Positions 1 to 9,300 of a DNA stretch of 64,000 nt are shown one piece after another. The DNA is from Streptomyces barringtoniae (lineage in GTDB: Bacteria; Actinomycetota; Actinomycetes; Streptomycetales; Streptomycetaceae): positions 1-64,000 of the forward strand of contig NZ_JAJHNP010000018.1 of the NCBI RefSeq assembly GCF_020819595.1. The letters run 5' to 3'. A program made the position numbers and the translations under genes. The notes below the pieces were generated by a model. That model saw only the letters and a program-made list of their open reading frames with translations, was not told the DNA's origin and ran no database searches. Position 1 is the first letter of the stretch, and every line of letters starts with the position of its first letter.

Positions 1-606
1 GACGTTCGCCTGGTCGGCGCCGCCGCCACCCTGGTTGACGTTGGTCTGGTTGATGTTGTTGGTCTGGTTGACGCTGGTCTGGTTGATGTTGGCCTGGTTG
101 ACCTTGCCGTCGCCCTGGTTGACGTTGGCCTGGTTGGCCTTGCCGTCGCCCTGGTTGACGTTGGCCTGGTTGGCCTTGCCGTCGCCCTGGTTCACATTGG
201 CCTGGTTGGCGTCGCCGCCGCCCTGGTTGACGTTCGCCTGATTGGCGTCATCCCCGCCCTGGTTGACGTTGGCCTGGTCGGCCCCGCCGCCGCCCTGGTC
301 CACGTTGGCCTGGTCGGCCCCGCCGCCGCCCTGGTCCACGTTGGCCTGGTCGGCCCCGCCGCCGCCCTGGTCCACGTTGGCCTGGTCCGCCCCGCCGCCG
401 CCCTGGTCCACGTTCGCCTGGTCGGCACCGCCGTCACCGCCCTGGTCCACGTTCGCCTGGTCGGCGTCCCGTACCACGCTCGGCGCGGCCTTGACCGTCT
501 GAGGAGCGGCTTGAGCGCCGGCAACCCCTGCCGTACCGGCGAGAACCGCAGCAACAAAAGAAGCGCCGATAATCCGGGGGATCTGCACGCGAACGTTGAC
601 AGCCAT
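1..606 (-). CDS. Secreted DQANVDQ/NQANVNQ repeat protein (C-terminus beyond left edge)
   Basis: The frame is open from ATG at 606 to the left edge (202 codons, no stop). AAGGAG (complement of 614-619) lies 7-8 nt before the start. Residues 1-33 are a signal peptide: a basic start, then a hydrophobic A/V/G core ending near AGAQA-AP. From about residue 44 the protein is tandem 12-residue units, first DQANVDQGGGGA (about five copies), then NQANVNQG(D/G)GKA (about five), then shorter NINQT/SVNQT units and a return to the GGGGA type at the edge. The DNA repeat unit is 36 bp. I do not know the family. Q/N-rich short-period repeats in exported proteins often form beta-solenoids or amyloid-like fibres, so a surface structural or matrix role is possible, but that is inference. 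A GTCACC/GGTGAC inverted repeat (654-673) lies upstream of the start. Confidence 0.8.
   Translation of the reverse strand, partial: MAVNVRVQIPRIIGASFVAAVLAGTAGVAGAQAAPQTVKAAPSVVRDADQANVDQGGDGGADQANVDQGGGGADQANVDQGGGGADQANVDQGGGGADQANVDQGGGGADQANVNQGGDDANQANVNQGGGDANQANVNQGDGKANQANVNQGDGKANQANVNQGDGKVNQANINQTSVNQTNNINQTNVNQGGGGADQANV
36..476. repeat. 36-bp tandem repeat array inside the secreted repeat protein
   Basis: About eleven imperfect 36-bp units encode the 12-residue motif. The four central copies (about 288-431) are nearly identical, while the outer copies diverge by codon (GAC to AAC, so D to N). The period is a multiple of three, so copy-number change by slippage would keep the reading frame. 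Confidence 0.85.
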
Positions 607-740
607 GGTTTTTCTCCTTGAGTGAAAGGTGGGAATTCTATTTGCCTGTTTGCGTCACCTCTGAGGCGGTGACTCGGCGCTTTGCCTGAATCCAGATTGG
701 CTCACCCCGGGAGCCGGAAAAAGCGACGCATATTCGGGGC

Positions 741-768
741 TTGACAGGCTCGATACGGGACGTAGAAT
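741..768 (+). promoter_or_regulatory. Consensus-like promoter pointing antisense into the SpoIIE-type gene
   Basis: TTGACA (741-746), a 16-bp spacer, then TAGAAT (763-768) is close to the primary sigma consensus, which is rare by chance in DNA this GC-rich. No plus-strand gene follows; transcription would run into the 3' end of the minus-strand phosphatase gene (stop at 831). Confidence 0.45.
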
Positions 769-830
769 TCCGCGCCCTTCCGGGCAGGCCGACGCCGACC
801 AGAAGCAGCCGAGAAGACGGCAGCGCCGTG

Positions 831-3200
831 TCAGCCCGTGGTGAGCGACTGCTCCGCCCACACGGTCTTGCCGACCCGGTCGTGCCGGGTGCCCCAGCGT
901 TCGGCGAGCTGGGCGACGAGCAGCAGGCCCCGGCCGCCCTCGTCGAAGATGCGGGCGCGCCGCATGTGCGGGGTGGTGCCGCTGGAGTCGTACACCTCGC
1001 AGATCAGGGTCGAGTCCTGATGGATCAGCCGGAGCTGGATGGGCGGGCGGCCGTACCGCATGGCGTTGGTGACCAGCTCGCTGACCATCAGCTCGGTGGT
1101 GAACGCGGCCTCGTCCAGGCCCCACGCGGACAACTGGTCGCAGGCCAGCCGGCGGGCCCGGGAGACGTCCGTCCAGTCGCTCTTCAGCTCCCAGGCGGCG
1201 ACCCGGTCCTCGTGCAGGACCCGGGTGCGGGCGACGAGCAGGGCGATGTCGTCGTCGGGGCGGTGGGTCAGCAGCTCGGTGAGCACGTGGTCGCAGACCG
1301 CGTCCAGCGAGGCCGCGGGCCGGACGAGCGCGGCGAACATCTTGTCCAGCGCCTCGTCGATGTCGTGGTCGCGGGCCTCGAACAGCCCGTCGGTGTACAG
1401 GGCGAGCAGGCTGCCCTCGGGCAGTTCGCTCTCGGTGGCCTCGAAGGGCAGCCCACCGAGACCCAGCGGCGGTCCCGCGGGCACGTCCAGGAAGCGCACG
1501 GCACCGTCCGGCGTGACCACGGCGGGCGGGGGGTGGCCGGCCCGGGCCAGGGTGCACCGGCGGGAGACCGGGTCGTAGACCGCGTACAGACAGGTGGTGC
1601 CGATGCCGCCGGCGGTCTCGGCGGACGGGTCCGTGCTGCCCTCGTCGGCGGCGAGCCGCAGCACCAGGTCGTCGAGGTGGGTGAGGAGTTCGTCGGCCGG
1701 CAGGTCCACGTCGGCCAGGGTGCGCACAGCGGTGCGCAGCCGGCCCATGGTGGCCGAGGCGCGGATGCCGTGGCCCACCACGTCCCCCACGACGAGCGCC
1801 ACCCGCGCCCCGGACAGCGGGATCACGTCGAACCAGTCGCCGCCCACCCCGGCCCGGGTCGCGGCCGGCAGATAGCGGGTGGCGATCTCCAGGGCCCCCT
1901 GGTCGGGCAGCGTGTGCGGGAGCAGGCTCTGCTGGAGGGCCATGGTGGTGGTGCGGGCCCGTGCGTAGGAGCGGGCCTGCCGGATGCCGGCGGCCGCCTT
2001 GGCCGTGAACTCCTGCGCCAGCCGCAGGTCCTCCGGGCCGAACGGCTCCCGGCCCGGGCGCCGGCCGAACAGCGCCACGCCGAGTGTGCTGCCCTGGGCG
2101 AGCAGCGGCACCGCCAGCAGTGAGCGCGCCCCGGACGCGCGCAGCCACGCCGCGCCCGGGTCCACCGCCGCCCACTCGGCGACGAGCGGGTCCGCCGTGT
2201 CGTACAGCAGCGGCTGGCCCGCCGTCAGACACCGGGCCGGAGGCGAGTCCGGCGGGCAGACGACCGCCTCGCCGACGCCGCTGCCGTAGGCCGGTCCGAC
2301 GCCGTCGGGCATGGCGCGCAGCGCGGCGCGGCGCAGGACGACCGGGCCGGGCTGGGGGGTGGGTGCCTCGCCCGTGGCGCAGGGGGCGTCGAGCAGGTCG
2401 ACCGCCATGACGTCGGCGAGCCGGGGGACGGTGACCTCGCCGAGCTCCTGCGCGGCGCGCGCCTGGTCGGCGGCCGTGCCGACGCGCGAGCCGTTCTCGT
2501 CCGAGGGGCGCTGCCGGGCGGCGGAGTCCTGCGCGGGCGCCTGCGTGGACAGGCAGACGGCGCGCACCCGGCCGTCGGCGTCCTTCAGCGGGGTGAGCAC
2601 GGCGGCGCGGCCCAGTTCCGCGCCGAGCCGGGCCCGGGCCTCCTGCGGCCGGCCGGTCTCCAGCGCCAGCCGCATCGACCGGTCGGCCTCCTCGCTCGCG
2701 GCGCCGGGCACGATGTGCGGCAGCCGCAGTCCGCGCATCGCGGCCTCGGGCAGGGCGAGGGCGTGCTCCATCCGCCGGTTGGCGCGCACGAGCCGCAGCT
2801 CGGCGTCGAAGATCGCCAGCGGGAAGGGGGACTGCAGGAACGTCCACTCCTCCAGGGGTTCGCCCCGCGGCGGCTGCGCACGGGCCGTCACGGCGCTCAC
2901 CACGAGCCAGTCGCTGACGCCGGTGTCCGAGGTCCGGCGGTGCGCGAGCACGCCCAGCTCCAGCAGCCGGCCGTCGCGGTGCCGCAGCGGGACGGTGCCG
3001 TTCCAGCGGTCCCGGCCGGCGACGACACGCCGGGCCGCCGATCCGTCGGTTGCGAGGAGAGCGGTGGCGGGCCGTCCGACGACGGCCGGTGAGTCGTAGC
3101 CGAGCAGGCGCTCGGCGCCTTCGCTCCAACCGATGAGGATGCCCTGCTCATCGATGGTGGCCGTGGCCGTGTACGTCGACTGTCGCTCCGGTCGCTCCAT
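831..3200 (-). CDS. PAS-GAF-SpoIIE phosphatase with C-terminal HATPase (RsbU/anti-sigma type)
   Basis: 789 aa. An N-terminal PAS domain covers about 10-110, a second PAS-like segment about 115-220, and a GAF domain about 250-400. The SpoIIE/PP2C-type Ser phosphatase core follows, with GGDWFDVIPL near 450 and a C-terminal DDIALLVAR motif. The last 130 residues are a HATPase_c (anti-sigma kinase type) with ELVTNAMRYG near 713 and GRGL near 757. Known members dephosphorylate anti-anti-sigma factors in response to PAS/GAF input, and the fused kinase domain can phosphorylate them, so one protein can run both directions of a partner-switch. There is no signal peptide or membrane segment, so it should be cytoplasmic. 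No STAS-domain partner lies beside it. It is a single-gene unit, with the repeat-protein gene on the same strand about 220 bp downstream. Confidence 0.92.
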   Translation of the reverse strand: MERPERQSTYTATATIDEQGILIGWSEGAERLLGYDSPAVVGRPATALLATDGSAARRVVAGRDRWNGTVPLRHRDGRLLELGVLAHRRTSDTGVSDWLVVSAVTARAQPPRGEPLEEWTFLQSPFPLAIFDAELRLVRANRRMEHALALPEAAMRGLRLPHIVPGAASEEADRSMRLALETGRPQEARARLGAELGRAAVLTPLKDADGRVRAVCLSTQAPAQDSAARQRPSDENGSRVGTAADQARAAQELGEVTVPRLADVMAVDLLDAPCATGEAPTPQPGPVVLRRAALRAMPDGVGPAYGSGVGEAVVCPPDSPPARCLTAGQPLLYDTADPLVAEWAAVDPGAAWLRASGARSLLAVPLLAQGSTLGVALFGRRPGREPFGPEDLRLAQEFTAKAAAGIRQARSYARARTTTMALQQSLLPHTLPDQGALEIATRYLPAATRAGVGGDWFDVIPLSGARVALVVGDVVGHGIRASATMGRLRTAVRTLADVDLPADELLTHLDDLVLRLAADEGSTDPSAETAGGIGTTCLYAVYDPVSRRCTLARAGHPPPAVVTPDGAVRFLDVPAGPPLGLGGLPFEATESELPEGSLLALYTDGLFEARDHDIDEALDKMFAALVRPAASLDAVCDHVLTELLTHRPDDDIALLVARTRVLHEDRVAAWELKSDWTDVSRARRLACDQLSAWGLDEAAFTTELMVSELVTNAMRYGRPPIQLRLIHQDSTLICEVYDSSGTTPHMRRARIFDEGGRGLLLVAQLAERWGTRHDRVGKTVWAEQSLTTG

Positions 3201-3338
3201 CGCCGCTCATCTCGCCCTTGCTCGGCAGGCTCTCCTGACCAGCATGATCCCGGGGGGCGCGGAGCACCAACGCAGGGCCGCGGGAGGAAAACCGCGGTCG
3301 CCCGCAACCGGCCGGGGCCTCCGGCATGAAGGAGACAA

Positions 3339-3377
3339 ATGCCCTACTACGGCACTACCCACCCCGCTGGCGGCTGA
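3339..3377 (+). CDS. Mini-ORF 1, 12 aa (MPYYGTTHPAGG)
   Basis: The ATG at 3339 has a strong ribosome-binding site (GAAGGAG, 3328-3334) about 4 nt before it, and the ORF ends at TGA 3375-3377. It is too short to assign to a family. It is followed 16 nt later by a second tiny ORF with its own GGAGG, and the pair is closed by a long hairpin (3445-3493). It could be a leader peptide or a very small protein. Support is the Shine-Dalgarno match only. Confidence 0.3.
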   Translation: MPYYGTTHPAGG

Positions 3378-3393
3378 CAACAGGGAGGACTCG

Positions 3394-3438
3394 ATGACTG
3401 GCGTTACGGCCCGGCCGCCGGCCGGCCGCGAACGATAA
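3394..3438 (+). CDS. Mini-ORF 2, 14 aa (MTGVTARPPAGRER)
   Basis: The ATG at 3394 follows GGGAGGA (3383-3389) with about 4 nt spacing, and TAA ends the ORF at 3438. TAA is rare in this GC-rich genome. The ORF lies immediately upstream of a terminator-like hairpin. Together with mini-ORF 1 it forms a compact possible transcript with no larger gene. The function is unknown. Confidence 0.3.
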   Translation: MTGVTARPPAGRER

Positions 3439-3444
3439 GTGCCG

Positions 3445-3493
3445 GATCCGCGCCGGTCTCGGCCGCACGAGTGTGGCCGAGCTGACGCGGATC
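3445..3493. terminator. Bidirectional terminator-like hairpin between mini-ORFs and lysozyme gene
   Basis: The outer arms are GATCCGCG (3445-3452) and CGCGGATC (3486-3493). The inner arms are CTCGGCCGCAC and GTGTGGCCGAG with one G-T pair. It lies between converging units. Confidence 0.7.
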
Positions 3494-3518
3494 GCTATTT
3501 CCCTGCGGCTGTGAGGGG

Positions 3519-4361
3519 TCAGCCGTTGGCCAGGGCCTGCACCCGGTCCAGGGCGCCGTTGAACTTGTCGTGGTCGCCGACGGTCGGGCCGGAGGAGGTG
3601 TACTGCCACATCGTGTAGTACGACCAGCCGGCCGGCAGCGTCCCCGGGTCCGAGGCGTAGCGGGCGATCCACAGCGGGTTGTTCGCCGCGAAGCCCCCGT
3701 AGTTGCCGGTGCAGTCGCTCCACCAGCTGGTCGCCGTGTAGATCACGGCGTCCCGGCCGGTCAGGGACTTGTAGGTGTTCAGGAAGTCGGCGATCCAGCC
3801 GACCATCTGGCTCGCGGTCTTGCCGTAGCACTCGGCGCCGTACGGGTTCCACTCGATGTCGAGCGCGCCGGGCAGGGTCTTGTCGTCCCTGGACCAGCCG
3901 CCGCCGTGGCCGACGAAGTAGCTCGCCTGGGTGGCGCCGCTGGTGGTGTCCGGGGTCGCGAAGTGGTAGGCGCCGCGGATCATGCCGATGTTGTACGAGC
4001 CGTTGTACTGCTGGGCGAAGTACGGGTTCGTGTAGTACGTGCCTTCCGTGGCCTTCGTGTACGCCCAGCGCACCCCGCTGTTCCACAGGGTCGACCAGGC
4101 GACGTTGCCCTGGTAGCCGGAGACGTCCACGCCCTCGGTCTGGGTGACGTCACCGGAGGTGGGGGTGCCGTCCCGGCCGTCGTGCGCGAGCACGCCCATG
4201 CCCATGTGGGCGGAGCCGCGGCTGGGCGCGCCCGCGGCGTGGGCGGAGGTGAGCGGGAGGGCCAGGGGGAGCGCCGCGAGCAGGGCCGTGACCAGGACGG
4301 CGAGGGGGCGCGGGCGGTCGGAACGGTCGGAGCGGTCGGAGCCGGGTCTGTGCACGGGCAT
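3519..4361 (-). CDS. Secreted GH25 lysozyme (N,O-diacetylmuramidase type)
   Basis: 280 aa from ATG 4361, chosen because GGAGG sits 8 nt upstream; the frame extends upstream but has no ribosome site there. A long twin-Arg-free signal peptide covers residues 1-44 (Arg/Asp-rich n-region, Leu/Ala core, AHA-AG cleavage). The GH25 domain starts at EGVDVSGYQG (about 78), continues through WAYTKATEG, IGAYH-like and GALDIEWNPYG (about 167, acidic catalytic pair), and ends near the C-terminus with YTMWQYTSSG. Family members cleave the beta-1,4 bond between N-acetylmuramic acid and N-acetylglucosamine. No wall-binding domain follows, so this is a short single-domain secreted form. It is a solitary gene, with the hairpin at 3445-3493 downstream. 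Confidence 0.93.
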   Translation of the reverse strand: MPVHRPGSDRSDRSDRPRPLAVLVTALLAALPLALPLTSAHAAGAPSRGSAHMGMGVLAHDGRDGTPTSGDVTQTEGVDVSGYQGNVAWSTLWNSGVRWAYTKATEGTYYTNPYFAQQYNGSYNIGMIRGAYHFATPDTTSGATQASYFVGHGGGWSRDDKTLPGALDIEWNPYGAECYGKTASQMVGWIADFLNTYKSLTGRDAVIYTATSWWSDCTGNYGGFAANNPLWIARYASDPGTLPAGWSYYTMWQYTSSGPTVGDHDKFNGALDRVQALANG

Positions 4362-4597
4362 GACGTGCCTCCGGGGAGTGGGGTGGGGGGAACGTGGCTG
4401 TGACCGTGTACCGGATGCCGCACTGGCGTGGGCATGCCATTCATTGCCTGATAAGGAAGCTACGCACGTAGATGACACGTGGGAAGGGGGTCCGGGCTCC
4501 GCCGTTGGTCTAGCCCTGCGAAATACTTACAGAGCTGCGGCAATGACGACTTTTGGCAGAAACTTTCAGGACCGCGAAACCGAGCAGGGGTGCTGAC

Positions 4598-5089
4598 GTG
4601 CACGAGGACGGAAACGGCGACGCACACAGCGGCGCCCAGAAGATGACGCCCAGTGGTGCAGACCAGGAATTCCTGGCACTGGAACGGGAGTTGACCGTGC
4701 TGCTCCGCCGGGCCCGGGCCAACCAGGGCGAGATGGCCCGCGAGGTCCATCCCGACCTGGAGTCCTCCGCGTACGGCCTGCTCATCCGCCTGGACGAGTG
4801 CGGCGGCCAGCGGGCCACGGACCTCGCCGCCTACATCGGCGTCGGCAAGGCCACCATGTCCCGCCAGCTGCGGGCCCTGGAGGAGCTGGGCCTGATCGCC
4901 CGCGAACCCGACCCCGCCGACGGCCGTGCCTGGCTCGTCACCGTGACCGAGGAGGGGCGCGGCCGGGTCGGCAAGGTCCGCGAGGCGCGCCGCGCCCGCT
5001 ACGTCCGGCAGCTCGCCCACTGGGACCGCCGCGAGGTCGCCGAACTCGCCCGGCTCCTGCACCAGTTGAACGGCGTCATGGAGAAGTAG
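4598..5089 (+). CDS. MarR-family transcriptional regulator
   Basis: 163 aa from GTG 4598, which follows CAGGGG by about 7 nt; the in-frame TTG further upstream lacks a ribosome site. A winged helix-turn-helix lies in the middle: the helix reading LAAYIGVGKATMSRQLRAL, then the wing at EPDPADGRAWLVTVTEEG. The N- and C-terminal helices for dimerisation are present. MarR proteins usually repress an adjacent gene and respond to small ligands, but here no transporter or enzyme is co-oriented: the next gene downstream is convergent and the upstream one is divergent. The 236 bp upstream are the likely operator region for itself and the lysozyme gene. The target is unknown. Confidence 0.9.
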   Translation: MHEDGNGDAHSGAQKMTPSGADQEFLALERELTVLLRRARANQGEMAREVHPDLESSAYGLLIRLDECGGQRATDLAAYIGVGKATMSRQLRALEELGLIAREPDPADGRAWLVTVTEEGRGRVGKVREARRARYVRQLAHWDRREVAELARLLHQLNGVMEK

Positions 5090-5136
5090 GGCCGCCCGGA
5101 AGGGGCGGGCGGTGCGGAAGAACGGCGGAGCCGGCG

Positions 5137-5240
5137 GGCGCGCACGGCCGGAGTCGGCGAGGGGCTCACGGCCGGAGTCGGTGAGGGGCTCACGGCCGGG
5201 ATCGGTGAGGGGCTCACGGCCGGGATCGGTGAGGGGCTCA
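5137..5240. repeat. 24-bp tandem repeats at the 3' end of the PP2C-like gene
   Basis: The unit ggggctcacggccggrwtcggtga occurs about four times in head-to-tail order (clear units 5161-5184, 5185-5208, 5209-5232 plus partial units either side). The copy at 5233 runs into the PP2C-like stop codon, so the array looks like duplication of the gene's 3' end. Confidence 0.85.
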
Positions 5241-6026
5241 CAGCTGCACGTGGACCACCGTCGCGTCGTCGTGCGTCTTGCTCCGCCCCAGGAACGCCCG
5301 CTCCTTGCGGTCCGCCGCCTCCAGCTGCCGCACCCGGTCCACCAGGGACCGGGCGCCCTCCTTCGCGACCGTCTCGAACAGGGCCTGCCAGTCGCCCTCG
5401 TGGAACTTCTCCGTCCAGCGGGTCGCGCCGTCCGTCAGCGCGGCCAGGGCGCGGACCTCGGCCCGGGGCACCGTGCCGGCGACCGCGCGAGCGGCCACCG
5501 CGGGGTCGGCGGCGGCCGTGAAGAAGCCGCCCTCCTTGTTGCGCAGGGTGGCGTCCACCAGGGCGTCGGTGGCGAGCGCGGAACGCGGGAGGCGGGCCAG
5601 CCGGTCGTCGAGGACCGGGGTGACCGTCCCGTCGGTGCCCTGCAGCAGCAGCGCGGAGTCGGACAGCACCAGGTACTCGACGGTGCCGGCGGACCAGCGG
5701 GCCAGGGCGACGGTTGCCTGGGGGGTTCGCGGGTGAGAAAGTTCACAGGTTTGCGCATGGGCCTCGGCGGTGCGGCCGATCGCCCGCGAGAGAATCTCCG
5801 GGAGTGTCAGATCTCCGCGCGAAACGGTCAGTTCGGTCAGCGCGCCGCCCAGTCGCGCGGTGAACCAGGGGACGGAATGCAGACACCCCGTCTCGCCCCG
5901 CGGCGGAGTCACCCCGTCCAGGACGATCGCACAACCTCCCTGCCCGGAGGCGGGTAGTCCGACAGCGGCGAAGTCCTCGTTGGGTCGGTTCGCGTCGCCG
6001 GGTTCCGAAACGAGATCAGTTCGCAT
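5238..6026 (-). CDS. PP2C-like serine/threonine phosphatase family protein
   Basis: 262 aa from ATG 6026. The frame continues to 6092, but homology-like sequence begins at MRTDLVSEPGD, so the inner start was chosen; no good ribosome site is visible for either. Motifs of the PP2C fold are the N-terminal PGDANRPNEDF (metal-binding region), CAIVLDGVTPP (Asp-Gly motif), LVLSDSALLL, ALTDGATRW and C-terminal THDDATVVHV. These match the divergent PP2C group often found in actinobacteria. It probably dephosphorylates Ser/Thr in the cytoplasm. The 24-bp repeats begin exactly at its stop codon. It is divergent from the conservon. Confidence 0.85.
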   Translation of the reverse strand: MRTDLVSEPGDANRPNEDFAAVGLPASGQGGCAIVLDGVTPPRGETGCLHSVPWFTARLGGALTELTVSRGDLTLPEILSRAIGRTAEAHAQTCELSHPRTPQATVALARWSAGTVEYLVLSDSALLLQGTDGTVTPVLDDRLARLPRSALATDALVDATLRNKEGGFFTAAADPAVAARAVAGTVPRAEVRALAALTDGATRWTEKFHEGDWQALFETVAKEGARSLVDRVRQLEAADRKERAFLGRSKTHDDATVVHVQL

Positions 6027-6398
6027 TCGGCCAGTCTGCACGAGGCCTTCACAGGATTCGCCAAAGGCTGGCAACCACCGCCGAATTGGCACGACCCCGC
6101 AGGTCAGGCGCCTGGTTTGGGCTGGAATGATCCACTCCGGGAAGGCGTGGTGGCGAATACTGCCAAAGCCTGCCCCGCGCGTCCAACCGGCATGCCGCAG
6201 GGCCGCACCACACCCGCCACGGGAACTTGCCCGCCAACTCCCCTCCGATGTTCACTCCTTCGGGTGGCGGGTCAGGTGATGCGCGACCACTGCTCACCGG
6301 CGCTGGGAGGGTCGGGAACCGTACGAACCGGGTGTACGCACCACTTGGCACCGATATGACGGGGCGCCACCCGGGCCCTTGGGTAGACGAGTTCAGGA
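6027..6398. other. Intergenic region upstream of the conservon
   Basis: 372 bp between divergent genes. It must contain the promoters of the PP2C-like gene and of cvnABCD. A possible ECF-like GGGAACC lies at about 6313, but no convincing paired -10 was found. No ORF is supported. Confidence 0.5.
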
Positions 6399-9300
6399 AT
6401 GCGAGCACCGGTGCAGATGAAGCGGCCTCGGCGCACAGGCAGGCAGACGGACCCCACGGGGACCGCCCGGCAGACCCCCGTGGGCAACGGCCGTCCCACC
6501 CATGTGCGCACCCGGCTGATCGTCGCCGTCGCCGTGGTGGCCGCGGCCGTCGCGGGAGCGGGCGCGCCCTCCGTGCTCACCGCCTCCCAGGACGTCGGCG
6601 ACTCCCAGGACCTGGTGACGCTGGCCGCCCGTACCCAGGACGCCCTCGCCCTCGCGAACTCCCTCGCCGACGAGCGCGACGAGGTCACCTCCTACATCGC
6701 CGCGGGACGCCCCAGGGCGAAGGCCCCCTCCGAGGACCGCAGCGCCCGCGTCGACCGGCAGGTCGAGGACCTGCGCGCCGAGGAGGACACCCCGGCGAGC
6801 CTGCGCGGCGACCTCGACGGCATCGCCGCCGTCCGCCGGGCCGCCCTCACCGGCCAGAGCACGGCCCTCCAGGCCCACCAGGCGTACTCGGCGGCCATCA
6901 CCGAGCTGCACCGGATCGCCGAGCAGCTGGCCGACCGGACGCCCCCGCGGGCCGGCTCCGGCGCCCACGCGCTCGCCGAGCTGGACACCGCCGTCCAGCA
7001 GTCCGCCGCCGCCCGCGGACTGCTGCTCGCCGCGCTGAACGTGCCGTCCTCCACCCGGACGGTGATCAACCCCGTCACCGGCCTGCCCACCACGACCTCC
7101 ACCACCTCCGAGGCCGATCGCAAGCAGCGCGACCAACTGACCGCCGCCGCCCAGCAGGCCCGGCTGCGCGCCGACGCCGCCCTCGCCGACTTCCGCGCCA
7201 CCGCCCCCAGGACGGCCGTCGACGCCTACGACTCCACGGTCACCGGCACCGACGTCAACTCGGCGGAGAAGTACCTCGCCACGCTCACCGACCAGCCGAC
7301 GCTGGCCGACAGCGAGCTGACCACCAGCACCAAGAAGCTGGACGCGGCCCTGTCCGCCCGTGTCGACCTGATGCGCGGCGCGGAATCGGCCCTCTACGAC
7401 CACCGCACCAAGGACCTGGCGAAACTCCGCGACGACGACGTCACGGCGCTGGAGATCCGCATCGCCGTGCTCGGCGCGCTCATGCTGGTCGCGGTCGGTC
7501 TCGCCACGGCCATGGCCCGCACCCTGACCCGCCCCCTGTCGGTGCTGCGCCGCGGTTCGGCCCGGCTGGCGGAGTCCGCGGACCCTGCGACCCAGGAGCC
7601 GATCACCTTCACCGGCCGCAACGACGAGTTCGCCCAGGTCGTCCGCTCGGTCAACGCCCTGCACGCGCACGCGGTCGCCCTGCGCGAGCAGACCGTCGCC
7701 GCGGGCGAGCGGGTCGCCACCCTGGAGACGGACCGCAAGCACCTGGTCGGCCAGCGCCAGAAGATGGCCGAGGCCCGCGAGGCCCTCCAGGCCGAGCTGG
7801 ACCAGTCGGCCGACATGCTGGAGCGGCTGCGCACCAGCATCGGCGGTACGTTCGTCAACCTGGCCCTGCGCACCCTCGGCCTGGTCGAGCGCCAGCTCGC
7901 GGTCATCGAGGGCCTGGAGGACCGCGAGCAGGACCCCGACCGCCTCGCCACGCTCTTCAAGCTGGACCACTTCGCCACGGTCATGCGCCGCCACAGCGAG
8001 AACCTCCTGGTCCTGGCCGGCGCCGAGCACGTCCAGCAGCACCACGGCCCGGTGCCGCTGGTCGACGTGGTCCGGGCGGGCGTCAGCGAGATCGAGCGCT
8101 ACGAGCGGGTCCGTATCGCGGCTCTCCCGCCGCACGCGCACGTGGCGGGCTTCGCGGCGGACGACCTGTCCCACCTGCTGGCCGAGCTGATGGAGAACGC
8201 CACCTCGTTCTCCCCGCCGGAGATGCCCGTCGAGGTCTCCGGCTGGCTGCTGGAGAGCGGCGAGGTCATGCTCTCCGTCCAGGACGAGGGCATCGGCGTG
8301 GCGGCCGACCGCATGGACCGCCTCAACGCCCGCCTGGCCGACTTCGACCCCGAGTCCGCCTACGACCACGAGGGCGACGCCGGTCTCGGCCTCGGCCTGT
8401 ACGTCGTCGCCCGCCTCGCCCACCGCCACGGTGTCCGTGTGCAGCTGCGCGAGCACAAGCAGGGCGGCGTCGCGGCGGTCGTCGTCCTGCCGGCCACCCT
8501 CCTCACCGAGGCCCCGGCCACCGCCCTGCCCCCGCAGACCTCCTCCGGGAGCACCACCGGCACCTTCTCCCTCCCCGGCGCCGACGCCGAGGTCAACTCC
8601 AACGTCCTCCACGCCCGCACCAAGGACACCGACCCGCTGGTGGCCCTGGCAGAACAGGCAGTCCGCACCGCAACGGCCTCCGCCGACCCGACGACGGCCT
8701 CCGGCGATCCGGCCACCGACGCCCGCAATCCGTCCCCGGCTTCCGGCGGTGCGGTCACGGCCTCCGCCGGTTCGGTCACCGACTCGGGCGGCCCGGCTAC
8801 GGCTTCTGGCGGTCCGTCCACGGCCTCCGCCGACCCGTCCGCGGCCTCCGCCGGTCGGGCCGCCGACTCGCGCGGTACGGTCACCGGCTCCGGCGGTACG
8901 GCTACGGCCTCGGGCGGTCCGGTCACGGCGTCTGCGGGTTCGGTCGCCGACTCGGGCGGTCCGGCCTCCGCCGACCCGTTCACGGCCTCCGCCGGTCCGG
9001 CCGCCGACTCGCGCGGTTCGGTCGATGAGACCGACGGCCCTGTGCAGTCGACGGTCCCGACGCCCACGCAGGCCCCCGTGGGGGAGACCACGACGGCCTT
9101 CGGCACGCTCGCCGAGGAGGCCGCCTCCGCTGGACCGAGCGGTGAGACGAAGGGTGCCTTCGGCGGTTCGGCCGAGGATGCGGTGTGGGATGCCTTCGGT
9201 GGCCGGGCCGGGGGTCCGGTGGAGCGGGCCGTCCATGAGCAGGCCGGCCCGGTCGGCCAGGACGCGGAGACCCGCCCGAAGGCCCCGGCGGAGACCTTCG

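Noticed and set aside
655..3129. Long open frames on both strands overlapping the SpoIIE-type gene
   Set aside because: Composition is Arg/Ala/Gly/Pro-rich without domains, as expected for shadow frames of high-GC genes; the real gene has PAS, GAF, SpoIIE and HATPase motifs.
6227..9028. A 933-residue plus-strand frame inside cvnA
   Set aside because: It is the +1 shadow of the CvnA coding frame and has no ribosome site.
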